A stretch of DNA of 64,000 nt from Candidatus Enterovibrio escicola (GCF_002464935.1 NZ_NBYY01000009.1:186001-250000), one strand, 5' to 3'. Positions 32,366-42,587 are shown, counted from the stretch's first letter. Made by a program: numbers and translations. Notes: generated by a model from the sequence alone, not told the origin.

Positions 32366-32855
32366 ATACATATCAATTAACCACTATCGGGAGCAAATAA
32401 ATCTAAGAAGACACCGTGCTTGGGTAGAAGAGACTAACCAACTCCATCCCTCTCCCACAAAACACACATTTTAAGAAATGAAGACCTGCTACCTCTTAGA
32501 AAAGATCTGCTACAGCTGGATACGTTTGGTGTCGCTCATCATTACATCTACCAAGTCGCCTGCTGACATAGCTATCACTTCCATACCCCTTCTTACAAGC
32601 TCGCTATAACTTCAAGGCCATAAACCCAAAATGCAAACGCTTCTAATTGGAGTGATTATGGAAAGGAATACGAAGTTATCTAGACAAAATTAAGACAACT
32701 TGCCAATAGTTCACTCTAGGAAACAGGTGAACGCCTATTTTGACCATACTTTCCCGTATATAACATTTTCCTCATTTCAGACAATCTTTCCCCTTAGAAC
32801 TAAAGTTAACTCTATGTTACCCTTGACCGCAACCCAAGCATTTAGGTAAGTGGCA
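32366..32855 (-). mobile_element. IS91-family remnant with internal deletion
   Basis: 32366-32620 matches the 3' end of the IS91 copy at 41355 (shared block ATATCAATTAACCACTATCG, then the region encoding SYTKRISYVEF). 32720-32855 matches its 5' end (AACGCCTATTTTGACCATAC...GTAAGTGG). The middle is mostly deleted. The element abuts the pncC stop on one side and IS6 on the other. Confidence 0.65.
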
Positions 32856-33352
32856 AAGCCCTTTGCTGGAACAGCAGGCTCGTCGAATAAAAAACCTGTC
32901 GTCTCTTCGTGGTGGATGAACGAAACATATATCGACGTAAAAGGTAAGTGGAAGTATTACTATTTGGCTGCTGATAAGTTTGATAATGTCAATAATTCTC
33001 TACTGTGCGAACACAGTGATGAGAAAGTAGCTAGAACCTGCTTCAACAAGGACATTAACCATAACGGTTTACCTAGAAAGGTGGTAATTGATAGGAGTTG
33101 TACCAATTTGCTAGCGCTGCATAATATAAACATCCAACTCTGCTTTACAGGAAGGATGCTCAACGTGATTGAAATGCTTCAAGTTAAGTATTTGAATAAC
33201 TTGCTCGAGCAAAGCTACCGGAAAGTAAAGGTAAAATGCATCAGTGCCTAAGATGGAAATCAGATAAAGGAGTCACCGCAACACTCACAGGCAGCCTAAT
33301 TGAATCTAAAAATTAGTATGTTTCTACTTCTGTATAACTTTGCGACAAAATC
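32853..33352 (+). mobile_element. IS6-family transposase remnant
   Basis: Frame 32850-33251 encodes NKKPVVSSWWMNETYIDVKG, KWKYYYLAADKFDN, FNKDINHNGLPRKVVIDRS, RMLNVIEMLQVKYLNNLLEQ and YRKVKVKC, the IS6 DDE domain. The canonical DETY is NETY, so the first catalytic Asp is lost. The N-terminus and left end are missing; the right end finishes near TTTGCGACAAAATC, an IS6-type repeat. Confidence 0.78.
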
Positions 33353-33354
33353 TT

Positions 33355-33465
33355 TTTTGGAGGGAACGTATAAGCAACGGATCAAGCAAGCAGCTTGATC
33401 ATAAAACGCACACCACTTCAGTGCCGAAGAATGCCCTATTTGGGATATATTCTTAGTTATTATCT
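33355..33465 (-). mobile_element. fragment of a diverged IS982-type element
   Basis: GGAACGTATAAGCAACGG and CTTCAGTGCCGAAGAATGCC resemble the 3' region of the element at 63685-64000 and, more loosely, the other IS982 copies (GTGCCGA.AATGCTCGATTTG). About 110 bp survives. Confidence 0.4.
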
Positions 33466-34001
33466 GAATTCAAGCATAACTGAATGAACAAACCTAAAAA
33501 TGGTCCCAGATGAAAATAGGAGCTTCCCTCAAATAGGGATCAATCAGGGTCTAGGAAATGTTTAGGGTTCAACCCGTCTACCGTTATTTTTAAAGAAATA
33601 TCATTACCAGATTGGTTGTAAGGTGTCGCACTTCAGACTCGGATGCAAGGTCAACTACTATCTCGATGAGAATATGTGTCCAACAGACAATATATCCTAT
33701 CTTAATCTACACTTGCTATCCAGATCTTCTGGATACAAAAACCACAATGTATATATTTATTATGCAAAATATCATTGACTAACTGGAGTTGGCCTAATAT
33801 ATAAGCCATATTGAAAATATTAAACTCATACAAATAATAAATGCATGAGTGAATACCTGTCCAAAGGACACTAAACAAAGGAAAATAGTAGTTAAAAATT
33901 CCTTTAGTAGTTTAAGATGCCATGTAAATTTACTTCGTGCAGATATGCAGACCGAACAAACTCAATAAAAAGAAAGTTGTAATTATTCAAGGAATAGAAA
34001 A
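33466..34001. other. csrA upstream region
   Basis: AT-rich and without a recognisable gene. In Vibrio lysC precedes csrA; I see no trace of it. The csrA ribosome binding site (AAGGAAT, 33989-33995) lies at the end. No confident promoter call. Confidence 0.35.
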
Positions 34002-34214
34002 ATGCTTATTTTGACTCGTCGCGTAGGTGAAACGCTGATGATTGGTGATGAAGTAGCCTTGACTGTACTGGGTGTAAAAGGCAACCAAGTACGTATTGGT
34101 GTGAATGCACCGAAAGAGGTATCAGTACACCGTGAAGAAATCTACATGCGTATCCAAGCTGAAAAAGGTAATGCTGCTCCGTCTATTGGTCATTTTTATG
34201 CAAAACGTATTTAG
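34002..34214 (+). CDS. csrA: carbon storage regulator CsrA
   Basis: Small RNA-binding dimer that blocks or stabilises mRNAs with GGA motifs, controlling carbon flow, motility and virulence or host traits. Residues 1-55 are essentially the family consensus ([52 protein letters not shown]), including the L4/R44 RNA-contact residues. It is 70 residues long, several more than the usual 61-65: the tail [15 protein letters not shown] may result from loss of an earlier stop. An intact tRNA-Ser gene follows 200 bp later, the usual Vibrio neighbour. Confidence 0.95.
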   Translation: MLILTRRVGETLMIGDEVALTVLGVKGNQVRIGVNAPKEVSVHREEIYMRIQAEKGNAAPSIGHFYAKRI

Positions 34215-34332
34215 AATTTCCAAAACCTCGATCCAGACAAGCAGTCTTTATGTTATTGTCTAATAGCTAATTTAAACAGAGATCAATGAATTTAGTACGC
34301 AGTTCATTATCAATCTGTCTAGGAAATGAACA

Positions 34333-34349
34333 AACACCTTATAGGTGTT
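34333..34349 (+). terminator. weak hairpin after csrA
   Basis: AACACCT and AGGTGTT form a 7-bp stem with a 3-base loop. Only a weak U-run follows (GATTTCTC). It lies between csrA and the tRNA-Ser promoter, where a csrA terminator would be expected. Confidence 0.35.
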
Positions 34350-34369
34350 GATTTCTCAAGATAAAGTGT

Positions 34370-34397
34370 TTGACATATCCGTGGCTCGAAGTAATAT
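34370..34397 (+). promoter_or_regulatory. sigma-70 promoter of tRNA-Ser
   Basis: TTGACA at 34370-34375 (exact -35) and TAATAT at 34392-34397 (-10) with 16 bp between, 15 bp before the mature tRNA 5' end. Confidence 0.7.
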
Positions 34398-34412
34398 GAC
34401 CATCCGCAAGTC

Positions 34413-34505
34413 GGTGAGGTGGCCGAGAGGCTGAAGGCGCTCCCCTGCTAAGGGAGTATATGGTTTATAGCCGTATCGAGGGTTCGAATCCCTCCTTCAC
34501 CGCCA
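34413..34505 (+). tRNA. tRNA-Ser (anticodon GCU)
   Basis: Class II tRNA with an encoded CCA end. Acceptor strands GGTGAGG and CTTCACC; anticodon loop CTGCTAA with arms CCCC/GGGA-type pairing around it; a long variable arm (TATATGGTTTATAGCCGTAT region); T arm GAGGGTTCGAATCCCTC. Anticodon GCT reads AGC/AGU serine codons. In vibrios a tRNA-Arg(ACG) run follows; here IS5 begins at 34539 instead. Confidence 0.95.
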
Positions 34506-34538
34506 TTTTTACCTTGCCTGTTTTTCATATATCAGGGT

Positions 34539-34912
34539 GGCGTTATTGATCAAATCAGACCCATAATGCACTGATCCAAATCTTCTTTACAGTCTTAATT
34601 TATCTGTTGGCAGACAGGCATACCGAGTCTTATGACTTTATTCATTACTTTTACATTTGCTAGTGCTTCAGCAACTTGAGCATTGTAATCACGAAGAGTA
34701 AGTCTACTAGGGCTGAGTAACTGGTTTATATCGAAACGTTGCTGTCTCTTATAATGCGCGTTTCTCATAATCCCTATCCTTTTTCCAATCCACCAATTAA
34801 TCTTCTTTTAACGCCTTTACAGCTTGATTTCTAGGATGCACTTCCCAGTCTCCCGTATTGCTTAGAGGTGGAATACTGGGTGTTATTCCTTTGTTTTTCA
34901 GTACGTGATGAC
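34539..34912 (-). mobile_element. IS5-family (IS903-like) partial element
   Basis: Left repeat GGCGTTATTGATCAAATCAG at 34539, then the 3' part of the transposase gene on the minus strand (ends like those of 686-1657) up to the GNTPSIPP..N.GYWE region at about 34880. Cut off near 34912 where IS66 sequence begins. Frameshifted. Confidence 0.72.
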
Positions 34913-34929
34913 GTAATCGTTCACCAGTC

Positions 34930-35925
34930 CCCCATTGAAAAGAAATAAGTGATAATCATATCCCACTCGACAATTCCTATTGAGTGATCTTCTCAGTCTA
35001 CCAAACTGACTTCATGAAAAAAAAAGCATTATTAAAATAAACTACCCACGGTAGAATCACTAGGTTCCGAGCAAGCCAACACACTCATCCGTGAATTATA
35101 GAACAAGCTTTGTGAGTAATGAAAATAGGTTGCCTGCTAGTTCAAGGAACTCATCAGGCTCTCCATCATCAGACACCCCCGCAGCGAAGAACGCGCAAAA
35201 AAATCTCAAAAAACCAGTAAGCGAGTTCAAAGAAACTGATTACATCGTGTGTTATCAGCCAGATACCTGCTACACCCAATACGGTGGGAATTTTATTCCT
35301 AATACGGAGTTTACCCATTATCATTAAGTCTTTGAGTTACCCAAAGCATCGTTGGATATTACTAAATATCAGTTATTTTATGGTCGGTGCCAGCACTATA
35401 ACCATACCGTCCGAGCCAATTTGCTAGATGATGTCCCATCAAGTCAGTTAGGCCCTCGGTTGCTTAGCAACATTGCCGTTTTATCTGGGCCAATATCACC
35501 TAAGTGTCCATAACATCCAGCGCCTTTTTATGGATCAATACGGTACGTATTTTTCTATCGGACTGATTAGTTAAGCCCGAGGACGAGTCAGTAGTATGTT
35601 AACACCGTTGCATCAGGCGCTGAATGACCCTATAAAACAATCTGCTGTTATTCATCTAGATGAAACAATGCACAAACGAAATAGGGAAACGGCTACCCGA
35701 TGGATCTCACTCCTCAGTGGTAGTAATGCGGTATATCAGACCATTCGTTATCGTCGTAATGAGGAAACAGCAAAAGAACTGCTGGATGAACAGTGCCACG
35801 CGATAGTGATAACCAACCAATGTGGTAGTTATAACTGGCTAGATCCTACGCGACACCAGTTCTGTTCAGTTCCATTCACCTGTTCTGTCCGTGGTGGAAA
35901 CTTGTAAGAAACATGAGCTATCTGC
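34930..35925 (+). mobile_element. IS66-family transposase remnant
   Basis: Three broken frames in order. 35091-35327 carries the Ser/Lys-rich N-terminal linker. 35330-35500 reads ELPKASLDITKYQLFYGRCQ then SQLGPRLLSNIAVLSGP, the IS66 zinc-finger and YGPRL region. 35596-35907 reads AVIHLDETMHKRN, RWISLLSGSNAVYQTI and VITNQCGSYNWLD, the DDE core. Stops and small deletions separate them. The C-terminus is missing. Confidence 0.75.
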
Positions 35926-36034
35926 ATTGGATGTCATTAGTAATATAGTGTCATCGATAATCGGCAAGCAATCCTATCTCAACGTGTTTAATCTCATAAA
36001 TACCTAATCAAACCACCTCTGGTGAACGCTTACG

Positions 36035-36827
36035 GTCAAAAACGATTTCAATAATAAATCATTTCTAGAGCATTAGGAGGCTCTAAAGTTTCATCACTTT
36101 GGGTTTCATCTTTTTTTCACACCCCTTATTAGTATCACTCCTTTGTTTGCAAGTTCCCGCTCCAACGGATCAGAGATATAACCTTTATCTCCGTATAAAC
36201 ACTCCAAAATCTCATCAGCTATTTCCGCCACAGGATTTCTATCCTCCACGTTATCTGTCATCACTTTGACTGAGATAATACCACTGTGGTCATTGTGTAA
36301 TTTAAAACCTTAGAACCATCCCATCGTGCCTTTTCCTCGCTTCGTGATACTTTTAAAAACTGATATCTGAGGATGCGTAGGTTGTGATAAACCTATATCT
36401 TAGACAAATCAACGAAGGCAATCCCTGACGGTGAGTGAGGTAAGAGCAAAACGGAACTAGAACACCTTGCATGAACTTACAGATTCGTGTGTAGTTAATT
36501 AATTCAGGAAATTTATTGGTGAGATATCGGCAAAAAAAGTGGATGTAATAGGTTTTAAATCTCGATATCCCGATTGATAGAAAGCTCTCATTATCGGTAT
36601 TACTTCGCTAACTGAGAGATGATAAAGTTTGTTTCTTTGTTTGTTTGAACATCGAAAGAAACCAAGTGTTTTCCCATGCAGGGAGGACAGTCTGGCAGAT
36701 GTCATCGACATCAACGAAAATAACGTTGAAGTTATTCATGCCCAAATCCTTATGCAGTTACTAGTTTATTTCAAACGAGCAGATGGCGACTTTAGCATTT
36801 AGTTAATTTCTTATGCGCAGTTCAGGT
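36035..36827 (-). mobile_element. IS982-family element, 3'-truncated
   Basis: Minus-strand copy from the GTTTTTGACC-type C-terminal region (36035) to the left repeat (complement AACTGCGCATAAG, ending about 36827). Recognisable pieces include PLERELANKGVILI-type, TDNVEDRNPVAEIADE-like and the FDHVDD N-terminal area. Many stops. Together with the plus-strand copy at 39820-40313 it flanks alaS in inverted orientation. Confidence 0.75.
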
Positions 36828-37003
36828 GACGCTAGAAAGTTCCTGAAGAGCAAAGTGCTATTCCTCAAATAAACCGTGTGGTTTAGTCTCGGTTGTATCC
36901 TGTAGACGAAAATAACTTGAAGATACCATGCTATTTTAATAGTGATGGTCACTCCAGAAAATTAGGGATTTTGTACGAAAAACCACTTATCTAATACATA
37001 ACC
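36828..37003. other. spacer after alaS
   Basis: No gene or clear terminator seen between IS982 and the alaS stop codon. Confidence 0.3.
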
Positions 37004-39583
37004 CTAGAGACGTTCAGATAGCCATACTGTCACAGAGTCCAGCGCCATTGATAATGCGCTAGCATTACTGCCACCCGCTTGTGCCATGTCAGGACGGCCA
37101 CCACCTCTACCACCTACTTGCTTGGCAACCATGTTCACCAACTCACCCGCATTTATTTTACCAACAATATCGTTGGTAACACCTGCAAGCAACGTGACTT
37201 GGTCGTTAGTTACGTTACCTAGGAACACTACACCACTACCCATCTGGTTTTTCAGATCGTCAATCATGGTTCGCAGCACTTTTCTATCAAAACCATCCAA
37301 TCTACAAATCAGGACGTTAACACCCTTAATTTTCGTCAACTCAGTCATAAGACTTTCACTTTTCTGTACAGCTACTTTTTCTTTTAATTGTTGGATTTCT
37401 TTCTCAAGCACTTTAGCTCGATCCTGATATTTATTTATCTTCTGAATAAATTCTTGCTGTTGTCGATAGAAAGCATTTTCAGCACCCTGCCCTGTTACTG
37501 CTTCAATACGGCGAATACCTGCTGCAATACCGCTTTCTGATATAATCTTCAGCATACCAATATCGCCAGATCGACTCGCGTGCGTACCACCACAAAGCTC
37601 GATAGAAAAATCACCTATAGTCAAAACACGTACCTGTTCGTCATATTTCTCGCCAAACAGGGATATTGCACCTTTTTTTTTCGCGGCGTCGAGGGACATC
37701 AACTCGGTCGAGATGTCATTATTCTGACGGATTTGTGCATTCACTAGTTTCTCAACGGCACGCATTTCATCCGGATTAACAGCTTCCGGATTAGAAAAAT
37801 CAAAACGTAATCCCTCCTTACGAACCAAGGAACCTTTCTGTTGGACATGTTCACCCAATACAACACGCAGAGCTTCGTGAAGCAAGTGGGTAGCGGAATG
37901 GTTAAGTGCAATTGCCAGACGGTGCTCAGCATCTACTTTTGCCTTTATGGTGTCACCCACGGATAGATTTCCGTCTACTAGATTGCCGTGATGGCCAATC
38001 ACTGAACCGTATTTCTTGGTATCAATAACTTCGAACCTACCAGCATCAGTGCTGAAAAAACCTACGTCTCCACTTTGGCCCCCTGATTCTGCATAAAACG
38101 GTGTTTGATCCAAAACAATCACTGCTTCGTCAGGCATTGAGAGGGTCTCAGTGTACATACTACCCACGGAGATATATGTGATCATGCCATGACTCTCTGT
38201 CGTGCCGTATCCCATAAATTCAGTGTTGTTGTCAACTTGTATAACTAAGTTATGGTCATTGCTAAATTGGCTCGCTTCACGAGCATGTCGACGTTGTTCT
38301 TCCATCGCAGTTTCGAAGCCTTTTTCGTCGATGCTCAATCCGCGCTCACGTGCTACGTCGTTAGTCAGATCTATAGGGAAACCATATGTATCGTAAAGTT
38401 TGAACACGCTTTCGCCATCTAACACACCACCTTTAATATTTTCCAACGCATCGTTCAGAATTGCCATACCACGGTCAAGGGTACAAGCGAAGCTTTCTTC
38501 TTCAATTTTTAGCACTTTCTCAACTAAACCTTGCTCTTGTTTCAGTGCTTCACCCGCCATACCCATAACTTCTACAAGGGGACCAACCAATTTATATAAG
38601 AATGCGCCATTTACACTCAGTTTATTTCCATGGCGAACTGCGCGACGAATAATACGGCGTAACACATAACCACGACCTTCGTTTGATGGCATTACTCCGT
38701 CTACAATCAGGAATACACATGAACGAATATGATCGGCTACAACCCTCAGAGATTGATTAGACAAGTCTTCATGGCCAATCACGTCAGCTGCTGCTTTAAT
38801 TAACTTCTGAAAAATATCTATCTCATAGTTAGAATTAACGCCTTGAATAATAGCAGCAATACGTTCAAGACCCATACCCGTATCTACGGAAGGCTTAGTC
38901 AATAATTCCATTGTGCCATCGGCATGACGGTTATATTGCATAAATACGTTATTCCAAATCTCAATGAAGCGATCTCCCTTTTCTTTTGTAGAACCGGGAG
39001 GACCACCCCAAATATGATCACCATGGTCAAAGAAAATTTCGGTACACGGGCCACAAGGACCTGTATCACCCATTTGCCAAAAGTTATCTGACGTATAAGG
39101 AGCACCTTTGTTGTCATCAATACGTATGATACGGTCTGCTGAAACACCAATCTTTTCGTTCCACAATGAAAACACTTCGTCATCTGTTTTGTAAATGGTT
39201 ACCACCAGTTTATCTTTGGGTAGTTTCAAAACATCGGTTAAGAATTCCCACGCGTAACTAATAGCACCTTCTTTGAAATAGTCACCAAAACTAAAATTAC
39301 CTAACATTTCAAAGAAAGTGTGGTGACGAGCAGTAAAACCCACGTTTTCAAGATCGTTATGTTTACCACCTGCACGAACACATCGCTGAGCTGTAGTAGC
39401 ACGTGTATAATCACGTTTCTCGATACCAAGGAAGCAATCTTTAAACTGGTTCATACCTGCGTTTGTAAACAACAGTGTTGGATCATTTACAGGTACGAGC
39501 GAAGAACTCGGCACGATTTTATGCCCTTTACTTTCAAAGAACTTAAGAAACGCTGTGCGAAGCTCGTCAGTACTCATGTACAT
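37004..39583 (-). CDS. alaS: alanyl-tRNA synthetase
   Basis: Charges tRNA-Ala and edits mischarged Ser/Gly. 859 residues (E. coli 876). Class II motifs: [14 protein letters not shown] (motif 1), [20 protein letters not shown] (motif 2) and GMGLERIAA (motif 3). The editing site has [13 protein letters not shown] (HxxxH) and [15 protein letters not shown] (CxxxH). A coiled C-Ala oligomerisation domain ends [14 protein letters not shown]. The start codon used opens [20 protein letters not shown]; the second Met (MSTDEL, 39577) is equally possible. Normally follows recA-recX. Confidence 0.96.
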   Translation of the reverse strand: MYMSTDELRTAFLKFFESKGHKIVPSSSLVPVNDPTLLFTNAGMNQFKDCFLGIEKRDYTRATTAQRCVRAGGKHNDLENVGFTARHHTFFEMLGNFSFGDYFKEGAISYAWEFLTDVLKLPKDKLVVTIYKTDDEVFSLWNEKIGVSADRIIRIDDNKGAPYTSDNFWQMGDTGPCGPCTEIFFDHGDHIWGGPPGSTKEKGDRFIEIWNNVFMQYNRHADGTMELLTKPSVDTGMGLERIAAIIQGVNSNYEIDIFQKLIKAAADVIGHEDLSNQSLRVVADHIRSCVFLIVDGVMPSNEGRGYVLRRIIRRAVRHGNKLSVNGAFLYKLVGPLVEVMGMAGEALKQEQGLVEKVLKIEEESFACTLDRGMAILNDALENIKGGVLDGESVFKLYDTYGFPIDLTNDVARERGLSIDEKGFETAMEEQRRHAREASQFSNDHNLVIQVDNNTEFMGYGTTESHGMITYISVGSMYTETLSMPDEAVIVLDQTPFYAESGGQSGDVGFFSTDAGRFEVIDTKKYGSVIGHHGNLVDGNLSVGDTIKAKVDAEHRLAIALNHSATHLLHEALRVVLGEHVQQKGSLVRKEGLRFDFSNPEAVNPDEMRAVEKLVNAQIRQNNDISTELMSLDAAKKKGAISLFGEKYDEQVRVLTIGDFSIELCGGTHASRSGDIGMLKIISESGIAAGIRRIEAVTGQGAENAFYRQQQEFIQKINKYQDRAKVLEKEIQQLKEKVAVQKSESLMTELTKIKGVNVLICRLDGFDRKVLRTMIDDLKNQMGSGVVFLGNVTNDQVTLLAGVTNDIVGKINAGELVNMVAKQVGGRGGGRPDMAQAGGSNASALSMALDSVTVWLSERL

Positions 39584-39615
39584 TGGATAATCCTGAAGTT
39601 AATGTTAAATCGCAT

Positions 39616-39792
39616 TTAGTGCGACCGACTAGAGTCATTTAGTACCCATTGTAACCAACCAGACCAGTTGCGGAAAGAGGTGGAAAGAAGTTTCCGTGCT
39701 GTACAAGCCATAAGAGGTGGATGTTTTTGTTTTTCAGGAATCAATATTCCTTTTTTAGAGGAAGATGACAGGGGTAATTCATTTACGATGCC
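39616..39792 (-). pseudogene. possible C-terminal remnant of recX
   Basis: Upstream of alaS on the same strand an open frame between two TAA stops ends at 39616. It contains IPEKQKHPPLMA and, near the end, SFRNWSGWLQWVLND. RecX C-termini carry an EKQK-R-x-R-F-L-M-x-RGF segment and end with (D/E)QI-like helices, so EKQK...LMA and the QWVL ending are suggestive but far from conclusive. recX is the expected gene at this spot. The 5' part is missing, replaced by IS982 from about 39820. Confidence 0.35.
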
Positions 39793-39819
39793 TTACTGTC
39801 AATTTAAATCTTGGTTAGC

Positions 39820-40313
39820 TAAAAAGTATCACAAAGCGAGGAAAAGGAACGATGGGGTGGTCCTACGGTTTCAAATTACACCCTATTATCAATAACTACA
39901 GTGGCATTATCTTACGTCAAAGTGATGACGGATAACGTGGATGATAGAAAACCTCTGGCGGAAAGGGTTAACGAGCTTTGGGGGTGTTTATGCGGAGATA
40001 AAGGTTATATCTCTGATCCATTGCAGCGGGAACTTGCAAACAAGGGAGTGACACTGATAACGGGTGTAAAAAAAGATGAAACCCAAAGTGATGAAACTTT
40101 GGATCCGCCTAATGCTCCGGAAATGATTTATTATTGAAATCGTTTTTGATTAACTAAACAACACATACCAAATCGAGCATTCTCGGCACCGTAGTTGTAT
40201 CAGCTTTATGGTCAACTTGCTGGCGGGGCTTATCGCGTATTCATTTCAACCAAAGAATCCGAGCATAAAGATGACTAGGTTTGATAAGAAAGCGCTTAGG
40301 CAGATCTGAGGTT
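39820..40313 (+). mobile_element. IS982-family element, 5'-truncated
   Basis: Starts in the KRGKGTMGW segment (AAAGCGAGGAAAAGGAACGA) and runs to the right repeat AGATCTGAGGTTA at 40313. The readable part is VKVMTDNVDDRKPLAERVNE, LWGCLCGDKGYISDPLQREL, ANKGVTLITGVKKDE, then frameshifts. This is among the better-preserved C-terminal halves. Confidence 0.8.
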
Positions 40314-40411
40314 AGTAAAAAAAGACCAACCGAGCAGAACTTTATTGAAAGAGGGGATGAATAGCTTAACGTCTTTCATCGACATGACTTTTGAACAATC
40401 AGCATCATCCG

Positions 40412-40432
40412 TCTCTCCAAAGACAGGAGAGA
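40412..40432. other. short perfect hairpin
   Basis: TCTCTCC and GGAGAGA arms (7 bp) around the loop AAAGACA. No U-run on either strand. It lies in otherwise featureless DNA (40314-40639) between IS982 and IS5 fragments. Confidence 0.4.
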
Positions 40433-40639
40433 TATTGATTAAACTTTAATCTTTTTGTATTTCGTATAGGACGATATGAATTCAGTATACACCCTTACTA
40501 GATTTTGAATGTGAGGTAGATTAAACGAAACAGAGCAATCTTCCTCATAGAGAAAATCTTAAAATATCAACCCCTTTATATACCCTCTCTTATCGGGTAA
40601 TGGTTTACGGCGAACTTACTGAATTTTTTCGAAAGAATG

Positions 40640-40915
40640 GGCGTTGTTAATTAAATCAAGCCTAAAAGTATACGACGAAGGTGAATGGAAAACACGTAAA
40701 AACGTGTAAGGAGAAGCAGCGTATCTGACGCAAACTTCATCTTACCGTTGATGTGTCTACTCATGAGGTTATTGCTGAAGCAGTTAGCCTAGTTTCTGTG
40801 GGAGACAATGAGGTTTTACCTATATTTCTTAACCCATTACGACGAAAGATATAGCAAGCCAGTGCTGAAGGAGTCTTTGATACAAAAGCATGTAACGACG
40901 TACTGTAAAATACCA
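40640..40915 (+). mobile_element. IS5-family (IS903-like) internally rearranged fragment
   Basis: Begins with repeat GGCGTTGTTAATTAAATCAA, then jumps at the shared GCCTAAAAG into the middle of the transposase (KVYDEGEWKTRK, STHEVIAEAVSLVSVGDNEV, LNPLRRK) on the plus strand. In other copies this repeat is at the 3' end of the gene, so an internal rearrangement has joined it to the DDE part. Ends about 40915. Confidence 0.65.
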
Positions 40916-40941
40916 AATTTACATTCAATGCAATCTTTTTA

Positions 40942-41065
40942 TACTACAACACCGCCCCAAATAGTTGCGGTGTTGTAGTGTATGAAAATACAGAAACAAA
41001 AGAACCTAGTTTGACATCTTCCCCTACGTTCGCGCTTCGTGACTATCGAAATAGAGGATGTAAAA
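40942..41065 (+). repeat. strong hairpin plus second stem, possibly an IS200/IS605-like relic
   Basis: CTACAACACCGC (40944-40955) and GCGGTGTTGTAG (40967-40978) form a perfect 12-bp stem with an 11-base loop. About 33 bp later ACATCTTC and GAGGATGT (about 41011-41057) can close a second, larger structure; GAGGATGT-A is reminiscent of IS200/IS605 right ends. No transposase coding is left. The hairpin has no U-run after it on either strand. Confidence 0.35.
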
Positions 41066-41084
41066 TGCGTTATTATTTATATGT

Positions 41085-41345
41085 ATAGGGTCTCAACAAA
41101 TCAAGGCAATAATCATAACGTTACCGAGCTTCATAAACTAGAAAGCCCGCTTAATGAACTGCTGGAACAAGGCGTATAGCTGTTATTGGTTCAAGCTATA
41201 GAAGCCGAGGTTTAATCCTTGCTCGATAATTTTACATCACTCCAAACTAACGGAAAGCAGGGAGTGGTTCACAAGGACCATTTTCCTGAACGGCACCTAC
41301 AAACTTAGCTCGGTGACATGACCGTCAAAGTTCTAAAGGTTCGAG
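41085..41345 (+). mobile_element. IS256-family transposase N-terminal fragment
   Basis: Plus-strand reading gives ITELHKLESPLNELLEQG, LLLVQAIEAEV, SLLDNFTSLQTNGKQGVVHK, DHFPERHLQT, LGDMTVKVLKVRDR, with two stops. This is the IS256 N-terminal block (L.QAVEAELQ.FL...R..VVRNGY.PER.IQTGIG...V..P.VRDR). The catalytic part is absent. Confidence 0.72.
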
Positions 41346-41354
41346 ATAGAATAA

Positions 41355-42260
41355 AAACCATATCAATTAACCACTATCGGAAACAAATAAATCAAGGAAT
41401 ACACCATTCTTTGGGTAGGAAAACCGAACTAACTCCATCCCTTTCCCACAAAATACACATTTTAGGGGATTACGACCTGCTACTTCTTCGAAGAACTCTA
41501 CATAGCTGATACGTTTGGTGTAGCTGATCATTGCATCTACCAAGTCTCCTGCTGCCCTCGCTGTCACTTGAAGAGCATAATATCTCACTCGTTGAAATCC
41601 TTTAGGAAGAATGTACTGAACTAGCCTGCCAACAAATACCTGAGCATCCACTGTCTCATACGTTTTCAACTTCGTTTTATATCATTGATAGTAATACCTA
41701 ACTTGATGACAGTCATACCCAACTATCCTAGATAAGCCTATCGGCGGTGATGACAAATATTGGGTTAGGTATCGTATTAACCCTCGGTAGCTTTTGCTTG
41801 GGACTTTATTTTTACGACCCTTGTTAGGGTGGCATATAAACCATCAGGATAATTAATCCGTAAGGTTCTTATCACATATTGACGCGCAGAAAACTCAATC
41901 GCCATTAACTTCAGTAAGTATTTTTGCCAAAGTAATCGTAGCTGAGATAACGATAAATGCTGAAATCCTTTCCAATCCTAGTTTGAAGGAAAGAATGCAC
42001 TTTCAGTCAGTATCACATATAAATGCGATTGTAGTTACCATGATGACTATAGGCATAGATGACAACAATGACGGCGATTTAACAAGCATCAGTCTTAAAG
42101 TATGCCTGAATCAACTCTGATAATCAGGCGGACGCCTATTTTGACCATACTCTTCCGTGCATAACGCTTTCCACAGTGCGGATAAGCTTTCCCCTTACAA
42201 CTAAAGTTAACGTTATATTACCCTTAACCGAAACCAAGCATCGCTAAGTGGAAAAACCAT
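41355..42260 (-). mobile_element. IS91-family element, decayed
   Basis: Minus-strand frame 41367-41669 encodes FVGRLVQYILPKGFQRVRYY, ARAAGDLVDAMI and RISYVEFFEEVAGRNPLKCV, FCGKGMELV, the C-terminal part of IS91/ISCR Y2 transposases. Upstream sequence (41670-42260) is out of frame. Its outer ends are shared with 32366 and 32855. Confidence 0.72.
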
Positions 42261-42587
42261 TTTCTGAGCTTCCACACTTAAGAATCTTAACAAATCATGA
42301 ATAATAATAATCGGTATCATAGCGGGGATGACTGGATACGAATATGACCAAATTCGTAGTAAAAAGATGTTTAAAGAGAAGCAACTTCGATTGGATACCT
42401 TTCAAATTAATTCATACATTTTATCTGTTCAATCGTGCTAAATGTATCACAGAAAGGGACATGCCTTCAGCCCCACTACATATAGTTTCTAAGAGGAAAT
42501 TCCTAGATAAAATGAAACAAAAAGAGACCATAAGACAAGAAGGAATTTTCAAAACATCCAACATACGACCACAATTTAGATTGTTAA
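42261..42587. other. region downstream of rpoS
   Basis: A plus-strand 86-codon frame (42344-42604) runs into the rpoS 3' end. It has no recognisable domain, a weak ribosome binding site and AT-driven composition, so I do not call it a gene. No terminator is evident. Confidence 0.3.

Noticed and set aside
33008-33021. CTGTGCGAACACAG as a LexA box for recA
   Set aside because: The spacer is 6 not 8, and it lies inside IS6 coding sequence (LLCEHSDEK).
39668-39895. 75-codon plus-strand ORF upstream of alaS
   Set aside because: Its second half is an out-of-frame reading of IS982 and its first half is antisense to the possible recX tail.
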